This document shows, piece by piece, positions 1 through 4,335 of a stretch of DNA of 22,664 nt. The translations under genes and the position numbers were made by a program. The notes beneath the pieces were generated by a model. That model ran no database searches, was not told where the DNA came from, and worked only from the letters and a program-made list of their open reading frames with translations. Source of the DNA: a virus; the IMG/VR virus record IMGVR_UViG_3300020436_000100, positions 1 through 22,664 of that record; one strand, given 5' to 3'. Within the stretch, counting starts at the first letter, position 1. Each line of letters starts with the position of its first letter.

Positions 1-127
1 TTTTAAAATGAAGATGTACTCCTGCAACCATTCCTGGAACTGCTGCAATCGTTTCGAGTACAACTGCGCGGTGCCCGTATCTCTTTGCAAAGAAAGTATC
101 TGCAAAGAAACGAAAGAATGTTGTCAT
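1..127 (-). CDS. Alternative oxidase (AOX/PTOX family), N-terminal part
   Basis: Partial gene: it starts at 127 and runs off the left edge after about 42 codons. The protein begins [20 protein letters not shown] and continues with [16 protein letters not shown] and an HLHFK segment. The [19 protein letters not shown] block is the first di-iron helix of alternative oxidases, with the Glu of LET as an iron ligand. These membrane-bound quinol oxidases reduce O2 to water without pumping protons. The related plastoquinol oxidase PTOX is known from cyanophages, but this motif resembles the proteobacterial/mitochondrial AOX type more than PTOX. It is the most downstream visible gene of the leftward hsp20 cluster, 16 bases after the 49-aa membrane peptide. 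No strong Shine-Dalgarno is visible; an upstream non-ATG start is possible. The remaining iron ligands lie outside the window, so completeness cannot be judged. Confidence 0.85.
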   Translation of the reverse strand, partial: MTTFFRFFADTFFAKRYGHRAVVLETIAAVPGMVAGVHLHFK

Positions 128-143
128 TGAACGGGCAAACCGA

Positions 144-293
144 TCAGCCAAACTTTGCTCCTGAATTTACTCCAGATTTTCTACGCTTGAAGAGAAGTGT
201 ATTCTCTCCATCCTGATAGTCTCCCCACATCATTCCTAAGAAAAGTAGTAGAGTAGACACTGCCCAGTAACTTAAAAAAATTATTCCGGACAT
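144..293 (-). CDS. 49-aa single-pass membrane protein
   Basis: Too short for routine gene calling. It starts [20 protein letters not shown] and then has a charged tail ([19 protein letters not shown]). Residues 3-21 form one hydrophobic segment, followed by a Lys/Arg patch that would place the C-terminus in the cytoplasm. It overlaps the preceding 30-aa ORF by 13 bases in another frame and ends 16 bases before the oxidase start. I do not recognise a family. Its position directly before a quinol oxidase, as the last of several membrane peptides, suggests a role at the inner membrane, which is inference. The Shine-Dalgarno is weak, so translation may be coupled to the upstream ORF. Confidence 0.6.
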   Translation of the reverse strand: MSGIIFLSYWAVSTLLLFLGMMWGDYQDGENTLLFKRRKSGVNSGAKFG

Positions 294-373
294 ACTTTAA
301 AACTAAAGTAAAGAGTTATACCCAAGGTTACTGGGCAAACTAACATTGCACAAGCTAAAAGAAATACATCCAT
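281..373 (-). CDS. 30-aa hydrophobic membrane peptide
   Basis: ORF MDVFLLACAMLVCPVTLGIT followed by [10 protein letters not shown]. Residues 3-24 form one uninterrupted hydrophobic helix containing two cysteines, with a third near the C-terminus. An AGGTG ribosome-binding site lies just upstream. The ATG shares one base with the TAA of the preceding 47-aa ORF (TAATG), which is typical of translational coupling. No family is recognised. The good ribosome-binding site and the stop/start overlap are the main reasons to believe it. Confidence 0.55.
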   Translation of the reverse strand: MDVFLLACAMLVCPVTLGITLYFSFKVCPE

Positions 374-516
374 TACCACACCTCGCATTTTTTGATAAAA
401 GAAACATTTTCATGTATAACATTACACTCTTTTTCTGGCATTTCACATCTGCTCATTGCTAGTAATACTACTAGTAGTGCTGTTATCATGAATACCTGTT
501 CTGTAGGAAATCTCAT
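373..516 (-). CDS. 47-aa membrane/secreted small protein
   Basis: ORF MRFPTEQVFMITALLVVLLA followed by MSRCEMPEKECNVIHENVSFIKKCEVW. Residues 8-22 are strongly hydrophobic. The downstream part has three cysteines (residues 24, 31 and 44), which could sit in the periplasm with the segment acting as signal anchor. The sequence LLAMSRC loosely resembles a lipobox, but the residue just before the Cys is Arg, so a lipoprotein call is not justified. It follows the hairpin at 526-547 and ends in a TAATG overlap with the 30-aa membrane peptide. Its Shine-Dalgarno is not obvious. Confidence 0.5.
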   Translation of the reverse strand: MRFPTEQVFMITALLVVLLAMSRCEMPEKECNVIHENVSFIKKCEVW

Positions 517-525
517 AGTGAAAAC

Positions 526-547
526 AGCCTGGGCCGTAACCCAGGCT
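526..547 (-). terminator. GC-rich hairpin between small genes
   Basis: On the minus strand AGCCTGGG and CCCAGGCT form a perfect 8-bp stem around a 6-base loop, followed by GTTTTCAC. The run of U is short, so this may be a weak terminator or a processing/stability hairpin after the Cys-rich 30-aa gene, just upstream of the 47-aa gene at 516. Confidence 0.55.
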
Positions 548-552
548 ACTCC

Positions 553-645
553 TTAGATTAGTGGTGCTAGAGTTCCTGCCATTATTGCGAATGAATATAG
601 GCAGAATAAACACTCTCCGCAACACTCAAGTTTGCTGTAATACAT
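553..645 (-). CDS. 30-aa Cys-rich membrane peptide
   Basis: ORF MYYSKLECCGECLFCLYSFA followed by IMAGTLAPLI. It begins 7 bases after the hsp20 stop and has a strong ribosome-binding site (TGAGGACAAT before the ATG). Four cysteines lie within eight residues in the pattern CC-x2-C-x2-C (positions 8, 9, 12, 15), directly before a hydrophobic helix (16-30). This could bind a metal or form disulfides at the membrane surface. No family is recognised. The ribosome-binding site and spacing make it a credible gene despite its size. Confidence 0.55.
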   Translation of the reverse strand: MYYSKLECCGECLFCLYSFAIMAGTLAPLI

Positions 646-652
646 ATTGTCC

Positions 653-1075
653 TCATGAAATTGAAACCTTAACTGGCTGCAATTCATCAGGGATTTCTTC
701 ATGTAAATCTATACACAGCAGTCCACGTTCCATATACGCTTTATCTAGCTTCACATGCTCACTTACACCGAATGTGCGCTTGAAGCACTTACCACTCAGT
801 CCTTTGTAAACAAATGTCTCATTGCCAGATTCTACCTGCTTTACGTTCCCTGCTACCGTGAGTAAGCCTTTGTGCAGGCTAATCTCAAGGTCGTCTTTAT
901 TCCAGCCAGGCACAGCCAATTCGACTCGAAAGCCATGCTTGCCTACGCGTAGAATATTGAATCGAGGATACCCACCATCGAGTGTGGGTGCGAAAACGCT
1001 GGTGTCGTTGAACATTCGGTCAAACCCTAACATAAATTTATGCAGGTCTGCCACTGCTAGTTTAGCATTAGTCAT
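653..1075 (-). CDS. Hsp20 / alpha-crystallin small heat-shock protein
   Basis: 140-aa protein with an alpha-crystallin-type domain (about residues 35-130). Visible landmarks are PRFNILRVGKHGFRVELAVPGWNKDDLEIS, a GLLTVAG strand, and FKRTFGVSEHVKLDKAYMERGLLCIDLHEEIP, i.e. the A-x-x-x-x-G-[LV]-L core of the family. Small heat-shock proteins are ATP-independent holdases that keep unfolding proteins soluble. Phage copies are known in T4-like cyanophages and pelagiphages, where a role in capsid assembly or stress protection has been proposed. The usual C-terminal I-x-I motif is replaced by VKVSIS. The start is fixed by AGGAGAA upstream of the ATG. It is preceded by a leader element that recurs upstream of the 21-aa gene. 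Confidence 0.93.
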   Translation of the reverse strand: MTNAKLAVADLHKFMLGFDRMFNDTSVFAPTLDGGYPRFNILRVGKHGFRVELAVPGWNKDDLEISLHKGLLTVAGNVKQVESGNETFVYKGLSGKCFKRTFGVSEHVKLDKAYMERGLLCIDLHEEIPDELQPVKVSIS

Positions 1076-1095
1076 AAAGTTCTCCTTTTATGAAT

Positions 1096-1130
1096 TGCGT
1101 CCTTTCGGTACGCTTGGGCTCTTTCGATGC
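1096..1130 (-). repeat. Leader element copy 1 (upstream of hsp20)
   Basis: On the minus strand: GCATCGAAAGAG, then a short spacer, then TACCGAAAGGACGCA, 21 bases before the hsp20 start. GGGC(atcgaaaga)GCCC and CGT(accgaaagg)ACG can each form a small hairpin. The same order of motifs recurs at 1282-1324. Confidence 0.5.
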
Positions 1131-1188
1131 CCGGTTAGTAGAAGTGAGGGTTTCTGTTGCAAGGTACCCTCTTAACCCCTATCAGCGC

Positions 1189-1254
1189 TTACTTAACTTG
1201 TACGCGCTTTCCGTTTACAATGCGGTATTTTACGCCGCGATAAACATATAGCAT
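1189..1254 (-). CDS. 21-aa basic peptide (YRGVKY-type)
   Basis: ORF MLYVYRGVKYRIVNGKRVQV followed by K and a stop, with a near-perfect ribosome-binding site (GAGGAGGTTATC before the ATG). This is about the best Shine-Dalgarno in the left part of the window, which argues for real, strong translation. The YRGVKY start resembles the opening of DUF4278-type cyanobacterial/cyanophage mini-proteins, but the similarity is too short to assign a family. The pattern suggests a two-strand beta hairpin with a basic face. It lies between the secreted-protein gene and hsp20 and has its own copy of the leader repeat just upstream. Confidence 0.6.
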   Translation of the reverse strand: MLYVYRGVKYRIVNGKRVQVK

Positions 1255-1281
1255 GATAACCTCCTCAAAAAACACTTTTTG

Positions 1282-1324
1282 TGCGTTCCTTCGGTGTCAC
1301 CCTACTTCCGTCTCTTTCGAGATG
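1282..1324 (-). repeat. Leader element copy 2 (upstream of 21-aa gene)
   Basis: On the minus strand: CATCTCGAAAGAGACGG, a spacer, then ACACCGAAGGAACGCA, followed by the AGGAGG of the 21-aa gene. TCTC-GAAA-GAGA is a GNRA-capped hairpin. The motif order matches the copy at 1096-1130. Confidence 0.5.
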
Positions 1325-1332
1325 AACGAGAG

Positions 1333-1346
1333 GGGGCCGTAGCCCC
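1333..1346 (-). terminator. Hairpin after secreted-protein gene
   Basis: Minus strand GGGGC-TACG-GCCCC, a stable 5-bp stem with a UACG tetraloop, lies 6 bases beyond the stop at 1353. No U tract follows, so it is either a partial terminator or a 3'-end protector. A second hairpin (1356-1373, GGAGGAG-TTTG-CTCCTCC) is formed by the last coding bases and part of the stop codon of the same gene. Confidence 0.5.
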
Positions 1347-1352
1347 ATCAAT

Positions 1353-1754
1353 TTAGGAGGAGCAAACTCCTCCCTCTGCTGATGCGTCGAAAGTTTCATC
1401 GCCGCATCCATACTTTCCATCATTATCAGTGTCACAAGCACGTTGCCATAGAATCATGTCAAATGTAAGACCTTCGCCCCAAGGGGTATAGGATTTACAC
1501 CATTCATGAGACCCAGGCTCAAAAGGGTCTTGTGGTTCTGGTACATAGTCTCTAGATGCCCAAGGATCTTGAGCAGTAAAGAATGTATCCTTATTATTCA
1601 TAATCCTCCGTGTAAAGAGAGTATTTTTACTGATAAAAATTTCTTCGCCATCCGCTAGCGTGTATGTTGATCCATCGTCATAGTTGATAACGGTTTCTGC
1701 ACTGATTCCGGCTGTAAAGCCGAGAAGTGCCAACCCCGCTAATAGTTTCTTCAT
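1353..1754 (-). CDS. Secreted 133-aa protein with EF-hand-like loop
   Basis: Begins with a classic signal peptide: MKKLLAGLALLGFTAGISA, likely cut after Ala19. The mature part is acidic and aromatic, with DPWASRDYVPEPQDPFEPG in the middle. Near the C-terminus D108, D110, D112 and G113 in CDTDNDGKYGCGDE resemble a calcium-binding EF-hand loop but with inserted cysteines. Cysteines at 86, 107, 117 and 131 could pair in the periplasm. No family is recognised. The start is fixed by GGAGGATGA and overlaps the stop of the 46-aa upstream gene (ATGA), so the two are probably co-translated. Export by a lytic phage protein suggests action in the host periplasm or outside the cell, which is inference. 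Confidence 0.8.
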   Translation of the reverse strand: MKKLLAGLALLGFTAGISAETVINYDDGSTYTLADGEEIFISKNTLFTRRIMNNKDTFFTAQDPWASRDYVPEPQDPFEPGSHEWCKSYTPWGEGLTFDMILWQRACDTDNDGKYGCGDETFDASAEGGVCSS

Positions 1755-1891
1755 TCATCCTCCACTTCGATGTAGCCTTGGTCAATAAAATATTGAACCG
1801 CTCCTTCTATGCCTTGTTGTTTGCCAAGATGCCAACTGTGAAGCCCACATCCGCAAAGGCATAGTATAAAAATTACTAAATCAATAGACAA
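1751..1891 (-). CDS. 46-aa membrane-anchored small protein
   Basis: Starts at TTG behind GGAGTAGTAGG. The ORF opens MSIDLVIFILCLCGCGLHSW, a hydrophobic segment with three cysteines, and then has a soluble tail GKQQGIEGAVQYFIDQGYIEVEDE. The GIEGAVQYFIDQGYIEV tail looks like a well-conserved small phage protein I have seen in marine phage genomes; its function is unknown. It is the first gene behind the promoter at 1946-1974 and overlaps the secreted-protein start by four bases. The TTG start is chosen because it has the only good ribosome-binding site and no in-frame ATG is available. Confidence 0.7.
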   Translation of the reverse strand: MSIDLVIFILCLCGCGLHSWHLGKQQGIEGAVQYFIDQGYIEVEDE

Positions 1892-1945
1892 ACCTACTAC
1901 TCCGTTTGAAACTTAGTTTATTGGTTAAACTTTTCACACGGGACT

Positions 1946-1974
1946 ATTGTATCAAAAATCAGCATCAAAGTCAA
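1946..1974 (-). promoter_or_regulatory. Sigma70-type promoter for 1891-to-1 operon
   Basis: On the minus strand TTGACT, a 17-base spacer, then TACAAT. The -35 is preceded by an A/T run and C (TTCTTGACTTT), a context shared by several promoters in this window. Predicted transcription starts about 1939, leaving a leader of about 50 bases. Confidence 0.8.
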
Positions 1975-2017
1975 GAAAAATTTTTTGATGTGTGGCAAAC
2001 AACGTTAAAAATAATAC

Positions 2018-2046
2018 TTGACTTTCAAACTTGCATCGCTTATAAT
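2018..2046 (+). promoter_or_regulatory. Consensus sigma70 promoter giving a leaderless transcript
   Basis: TTGACT, 17-base spacer, TATAAT. The ATG of the next gene (2054) lies only 8 bases after the last base of the -10 box, so transcription should begin at or within a base or two of the start codon. No Shine-Dalgarno can fit. It is back-to-back with the leftward promoter at 1946-1974. Confidence 0.85.
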
Positions 2047-2053
2047 ATGCAGT

Positions 2054-2257
2054 ATGAAAAAATATGAGAAGCAACCGTGGACAAGCGATGAGCGAAATGT
2101 TCTTCGCGATTATTATTACGTGCTCAGCATGGAACAACTGTTAGATGTTCTGCCTGGGCGAAGTCCGAATGCGATTCGCAAACAGGTTGCATACTTAAAG
2201 AAGCGAGGCTGGTATTTCAAGAAAGAAGAAATGCAGATAGGCTCAGGCTACCTATAA
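2054..2257 (+). CDS. 67-aa Myb/SANT-like HTH protein
   Basis: Begins MKKYEKQPWTSDERNVLRDY and continues with LDVLPGRSPNAIRKQVAYLKKRGW. The PWT..E...L...Y......LL..L.GRS..AI..Q...L...GW spacing is that of a Myb/SANT or GcrA-like tri-helical DNA-binding domain filling nearly the whole protein (residues 8-53). It resembles the GRS/KS-x-x-[SA]V/I-x-K core of the three HTH paralogs on the other strand and may be a distant relative. The reading frame is open upstream to a TTG at 2018, inside the promoter, so the ATG at 2054 is chosen. It heads the plus-strand unit with bS21 and MazG. Likely role: an early phage transcription regulator (inference). Confidence 0.75.
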   Translation: MKKYEKQPWTSDERNVLRDYYYVLSMEQLLDVLPGRSPNAIRKQVAYLKKRGWYFKKEEMQIGSGYL

Positions 2258-2261
2258 ATGT

Positions 2262-2462
2262 ATGAGAGTCAAAGTAAGAAATAATAACGTAGAAAGAGCT
2301 ATTCGTGTATTTAAAAAGAAATCTAACGAAATCATATTTGAATATCGAAATCGAGAGTATTATGAAAAACCTTCTATAGTGCGGCACAAAGCAAAGCAAG
2401 CTGCTATCAAGAGGGAGCAAAAGAGGCGAAAAAACAATGAGCTCAAACGGGACAAATTTTGA
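2262..2462 (+). CDS. rpsU: Ribosomal protein bS21 homolog
   Basis: 66-aa basic protein MRVKVRNNNVERAIRVFKKK... with the bS21 signature RNREYYEKPSIVRHKAKQAAIKR (residues 29-51) and a Lys/Arg-rich tail. Bacterial bS21 is a 65-71-aa protein of the 30S platform next to the anti-Shine-Dalgarno end of 16S rRNA, and it takes part in translation initiation. Phage-encoded bS21 genes are established for pelagiphages and many uncultured phages and can be incorporated in host ribosomes. The start at 2262 is 4 bases after the HTH stop with only a poor Shine-Dalgarno, so it may be translated by coupling. The 3' end overlaps the MazG gene by 26 bases. Confidence 0.93.
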   Translation: MRVKVRNNNVERAIRVFKKKSNEIIFEYRNREYYEKPSIVRHKAKQAAIKREQKRRKNNELKRDKF

Positions 2463-2820
2463 ACTTGTAGGCGACTTCATGGAAGCCTTCGGCCAGGATG
2501 TTCTTGTAGAACCGACTTGGCCCGACAGGGCGGTAACTGATCTTCGTGTGGAATTGATCGCAGAAGAACTAGAGGAACTCGAAGTTGCTATCGACAATGA
2601 TGATATGGTAGAAGTTGCGGACGCACTTACCGATCTACTCTATGTTGTATACGGAGCCGGACATGCATTTGGTTTAGACTTGGATGCTTGTTTCGACGAA
2701 GTACATGAAAGCAACATGAGTAAGATTGGCCCAGAAGGTCCGATCTACCGAGAAGATGGAAAGGTACTTAAGAGCGAAAACTTCTTTGCTCCAGACTTGA
2801 AGAGTGTCTTAAATCTCTAG
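2437..2820 (+). CDS. MazG-like nucleotide pyrophosphohydrolase
   Basis: 127-aa all-alpha NTP pyrophosphohydrolase. Metal-binding motifs are visible: E43-E44-x-x-E47 in ELIAEELEELE and E59-x-x-D62 in VEVADALTDLLYV, followed by YVVYGAGHAFGLDLDACFDEVHESNMSK and an IYREDGKVLK turn. This layout matches the MazG-like/HisE-like single-domain enzymes common in marine phages. They hydrolyse (d)NTPs or related nucleotides to monophosphates and have been proposed to adjust host nucleotide or alarmone pools. The start at 2437 is supported by AGAGG ten bases upstream and lies inside the bS21 gene. An internal Met at 2479 is a less likely start. It is the last certain gene before the terminator at 3009-3036. 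Confidence 0.9.
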   Translation: MSSNGTNFELVGDFMEAFGQDVLVEPTWPDRAVTDLRVELIAEELEELEVAIDNDDMVEVADALTDLLYVVYGAGHAFGLDLDACFDEVHESNMSKIGPEGPIYREDGKVLKSENFFAPDLKSVLNL

Positions 2821-2863
2821 AGAAACTACTTGCAAGTTATTTGGCTCTACCTTATTCTCGAAG

Positions 2864-3010
2864 GTGGTACAGCGATCTATAACTCTCGAAATCAAGTTGT
2901 CTCTGTCGGAGCTTGTGTGTATCGGAACTATCACGATGACAGGGATGATACTCGGTATACTTTTTATATACCTATACTTGCGAAATGCCCTCCATTTGTA
3001 CGGCATATAA
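2864..3010 (+). CDS. Possible 48-aa membrane peptide (uncertain)
   Basis: Between the MazG stop and the terminator, one frame from a GTG at 2864 is open for 48 codons. It ends in a hydrophobic segment TGMILGILFIYLYLRNALHL; an internal ATG at 2936 would give just the last 24 residues. Two other readings of the same stretch are also open: a TTG-start plus-strand frame (2830-3024) and a minus-strand frame (2809-3006). None has a convincing ribosome-binding site. I list this one because a transmembrane peptide is common in such positions, but the stretch could equally be 3' untranslated sequence. Confidence 0.25.
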   Translation: MVQRSITLEIKLSLSELVCIGTITMTGMILGILFIYLYLRNALHLYGI

Positions 3011-3036
3011 AAAAAGCCCTATGATTGGGCTTTTTT
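3009..3036. terminator. Bidirectional rho-independent terminator
   Basis: AAAAAAAGCCC, a 7-base loop, then GGGCTTTTTT: a symmetric stem with A and U runs on both sides, working in both directions. It separates the convergent plus unit (2054-2820) and minus unit (3743-3019). The last codons and stop of the minus-strand gene at 3019 lie inside the stem. Confidence 0.85.
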
Positions 3037-3249
3037 ATGGTTTTGGTACATTACTTCTACCTGATCTAAATTCATTGGAATGGGCGTGTCTAGTTCAAAA
3101 GTTACCACCCAAGGCGACAGTCCGTTAGGAGGTTTGATAGCCCATGCCGCAGCTTCAGCTTTGCTTGCACAAGAATATATACTGTGAACTTTTACTAAGC
3201 TACCCGCGTAGTTCTTGAACATCAGTGCGAACACTCGATCGCTCTTCAT
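3019..3249 (-). CDS. 76-aa hypothetical protein
   Basis: Starts MKSDRVFALMFKNYAGSLVK with GGAGAAGAAGT just before the ATG; the longer open frame upstream (to 3312) lies inside the previous gene and lacks a ribosome-binding site. It contains SIYSCASKAEAAAWAIKP and ends PMNLDQVEVMYQNHKKAQS. A beta-beta-alpha pattern with the S.AEA..WA helix recalls small phage proteins that annotate an amino acid sequence around 'ASSxxEAxxWA', but I cannot name a family. The last gene of the 3743-to-3019 operon; its stop is within the shared terminator. Confidence 0.7.
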   Translation of the reverse strand: MKSDRVFALMFKNYAGSLVKVHSIYSCASKAEAAAWAIKPPNGLSPWVVTFELDTPIPMNLDQVEVMYQNHKKAQS

Positions 3250-3391
3250 ACTTCTTCTCCGAATTTGTAAGGGACTGTGACAATGCAATTGCAGTAGCTT
3301 CTGATGATCCATGATACATCAATGCACCGTTTCTGTTGAACACTTTAAAAACGTAATGACCTGGCCGAATCACTTCTCTTATAATATGCAT
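3200..3391 (-). CDS. 63-aa hypothetical protein
   Basis: ORF MHIIREVIRPGHYVFKVFNR then NGALMYHGSSEATAIALSQSLTNSEKKYEERSS. The first half looks like a beta hairpin (YVFKVFNRNGALMYHG) followed by a helix (SEATAIALSQSL), the same beta-beta-helix layout as the downstream 76-aa protein. The two may be distant relatives. The ATG shares a base with the TGA of the 44-aa gene (TGATG), so translation is likely coupled. Its 3' end overlaps the next gene by 50 bases. Function unknown. Confidence 0.6.
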   Translation of the reverse strand: MHIIREVIRPGHYVFKVFNRNGALMYHGSSEATAIALSQSLTNSEKKYEERSSVRTDVQELRG

Positions 3392-3525
3392 CAGTTCTTT
3401 ACTCGAGGTGAGTTTGGCTTACGCTTTGCTCGATATGAGCCGTGTGACATTACTTTTTTGCCCTGAAATCGTCCTTTGCGGAACTTGCGAGTCAGAACGG
3501 GATCGTAGATCATTTGCTTTGCCAT
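3391..3525 (-). CDS. 44-aa basic small protein
   Basis: Begins MAKQMIYDPVLTRKFRKGRF and continues QGKKVMSHGSYRAKRKPNSPRVKN. It is strongly basic (about 13 Lys/Arg), without a hydrophobic segment, and could bind nucleic acid. The ribosome-binding site is excellent (AGGAGAAATTAAAA before ATG). It lies almost entirely inside the 3' end of the 86-aa ORF in a different frame, so one stretch of DNA is read twice. Because its ribosome-binding site is strong and its sequence is typical of small phage proteins, I consider this the better-supported of the two frames there. It is coupled to the 63-aa gene by TGATG. Confidence 0.6.
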   Translation of the reverse strand: MAKQMIYDPVLTRKFRKGRFQGKKVMSHGSYRAKRKPNSPRVKN

Positions 3526-3679
3526 TTTTAATTTCTCCTAATGTAACGTAGTAATACGCTTTGTAGTCGCGGTCATTTAAACTTTGTGCTTCACGAAATG
3601 CATCGTAGTAGTCTAGCCAAGTATTGAGCCACATATCAATAGGCCCAGCTTGGTATCGAACGATGTAATACTTAGACAT
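3419..3679 (-). CDS. 86-aa hypothetical protein overlapping the 44-aa gene
   Basis: Begins MSKYYIVRYQAGPIDMWLNTW and continues LDYYDAFREAQSLNDRDYKAYYYVTLGEIKNG. The N-terminal 55 residues (beta strand, helix with the AFREAQSL pattern, then AYYYVTLGEI strand) look like a real small folded protein. The rest (from about residue 53) overlaps the basic 44-aa gene and turns into a low-quality Ser/Arg-rich stretch. It may therefore be a native protein with an overprinted tail, or a gene whose true stop was lost by an indel. It starts inside the last codons of the 23-aa peptide gene. Confidence 0.6.
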   Translation of the reverse strand: MSKYYIVRYQAGPIDMWLNTWLDYYDAFREAQSLNDRDYKAYYYVTLGEIKNGKANDLRSRSDSQVPQRTISGQKSNVTRLISSKA

Positions 3680-3743
3680 CGAGATACAACCACCAAGCGA
3701 TGATTACGAATATAGCGATTAAATAAGCTCCCGCGATTTCCAT
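3672..3743 (-). CDS. 23-aa single-span membrane peptide
   Basis: ORF MEIAGAYLIAIFVIIAWWLY followed by LDV and stop. It is a single hydrophobic helix with two tryptophans near one end, as in membrane-interface peptides. GGAGAATCAAC precedes the ATG, it is the first ORF after the promoter at 3765-3793, and its end overlaps the start of the 86-aa gene by eight bases. Good ribosome-binding site plus correct position make it likely to be translated. Function unknown. Confidence 0.55.
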   Translation of the reverse strand: MEIAGAYLIAIFVIIAWWLYLDV

Positions 3744-3764
3744 GTTGATTCTCCATTTTCATAT

Positions 3765-3793
3765 ATTATACCAACTCTTCACCGAGAAGTCAA
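3765..3793 (-). promoter_or_regulatory. Sigma70-type promoter for 3743-to-3019 operon
   Basis: Minus strand TTGACT, 17-base spacer, TATAAT, with the shared upstream context TTCTTGACTT. Predicted start about 3758, 15 bases before the 23-aa peptide gene. Confidence 0.85.
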
Positions 3794-3892
3794 GAAGTTT
3801 TTTTCCGAACCCTGGCATTTATTTAAAACTTTTTTACGTTTCCCAGGAAGCTGTGAGCCCAGGTTATTTATGACACCATAGAAAAATAGTAC

Positions 3893-3921
3893 TTGTGTTA
3901 TGCCAAAATGTGTGATAAAAT
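3893..3921 (+). promoter_or_regulatory. Extended -10 promoter for RNA candidate
   Basis: TTGTGT, 17-base spacer, TAAAAT preceded by TGA (a TGn extended -10). It is weaker than the other promoters in the window. Transcription would begin near 3928, at the edge of the structured region. Confidence 0.45.
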
Positions 3922-3927
3922 ATATAC

Positions 3928-4258
3928 TAATTGTTAGACGATACGATCTAATCACTTTTAAACTAATTAGAAGATAGATACTGTGCATAAAGCTATTTGT
4001 GCGATTACCTTGGATGCGGGTTACAGGAGCATCCAGTGGGTAAACCCACAAGATTAGCTTGTTGTTGCATTGAATCTATCGACCTCCCCATGCAAACTTA
4101 CTTCAATCTAAGTTTCAATTTGATCAACCACTAATGATCCCGTTAATCGGATAACTCGCTAACGGCCCACCACAACCCCTCCACTCTTAAGTCAAATTTC
4201 GTCTTTTACTCACACGTTCAACTTCGCCCAACCGTCGATACTCAAAACGGTTTTTTCT
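3928..4258 (+). ncRNA. Candidate structured non-coding RNA (~330 nt)
   Basis: The 540-base stretch between the 3765-3793 promoter and the HTH gene at 4336 has no convincing protein gene. On the plus strand it contains, in order, six stem-loops: GCATAA/TTGTGC (3985-4002, one wobble), TGGATGC/GCATCCA (4011-4035), GTGGGT/ACCCAC (4036-4049), TTGCAT/ATGCAA (4065-4095) with CGACCTCCCC exposed in its loop, CCGTTA/TAACGG (4140-4165), and a final AACCGT/ACGGTT followed by TTTTCTT. The loop CCTCCCC could pair with Shine-Dalgarno sequences. A minus-strand reading is not excluded: a 28-aa ORF (MGRSIDSMQQQ...) starts at 4092, but it lacks a well-spaced ribosome-binding site. No known RNA family is recognised. 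Confidence 0.45.
4230..4258 (+). terminator. Rho-independent terminator of RNA candidate
   Basis: AACCGT, 11-base loop, ACGGTT, then TTTTCTT. A 6-bp stem with a following U-rich tract in the plus direction only; no plus-strand protein gene precedes it. Confidence 0.55.
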
Positions 4259-4335
4259 TACTTTGGGGAAATTTTGTGCTAGAGGCGGTGAATCTGACGA
4301 GAGGTTAGTAACCCCGTTGAGACCCCTGACAAGGT

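Noticed and set aside
2809-3006. Minus-strand 65-aa ORF downstream of the terminator
   Set aside because: It begins just past the bidirectional terminator with no promoter or ribosome-binding site. The same bases have two open plus-strand frames, so openness alone means little here.
3809-3872. CCTGG/CCAGG-type repeats near the 3765 promoter as further copies of the 7419-7442 operator
   Set aside because: The 5-6-base matches are differently spaced and oriented and do not overlap a -10 box; chance is adequate.
3779-4051. Minus-strand 90-aa ORF in the RNA candidate region
   Set aside because: It starts at TTG with no ribosome-binding site and ends inside the 3765-3793 promoter. Its sequence is typical of translated AT-rich non-coding DNA.
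4260-4335. Possible tRNA or tRNA-like element near the HTH paralog A stop
   Set aside because: I looked for a T-arm (GGTTCRANNCC type) and a 7-bp acceptor stem here and elsewhere in the window and found none; no tRNA gene or CRISPR array is visible in the window.
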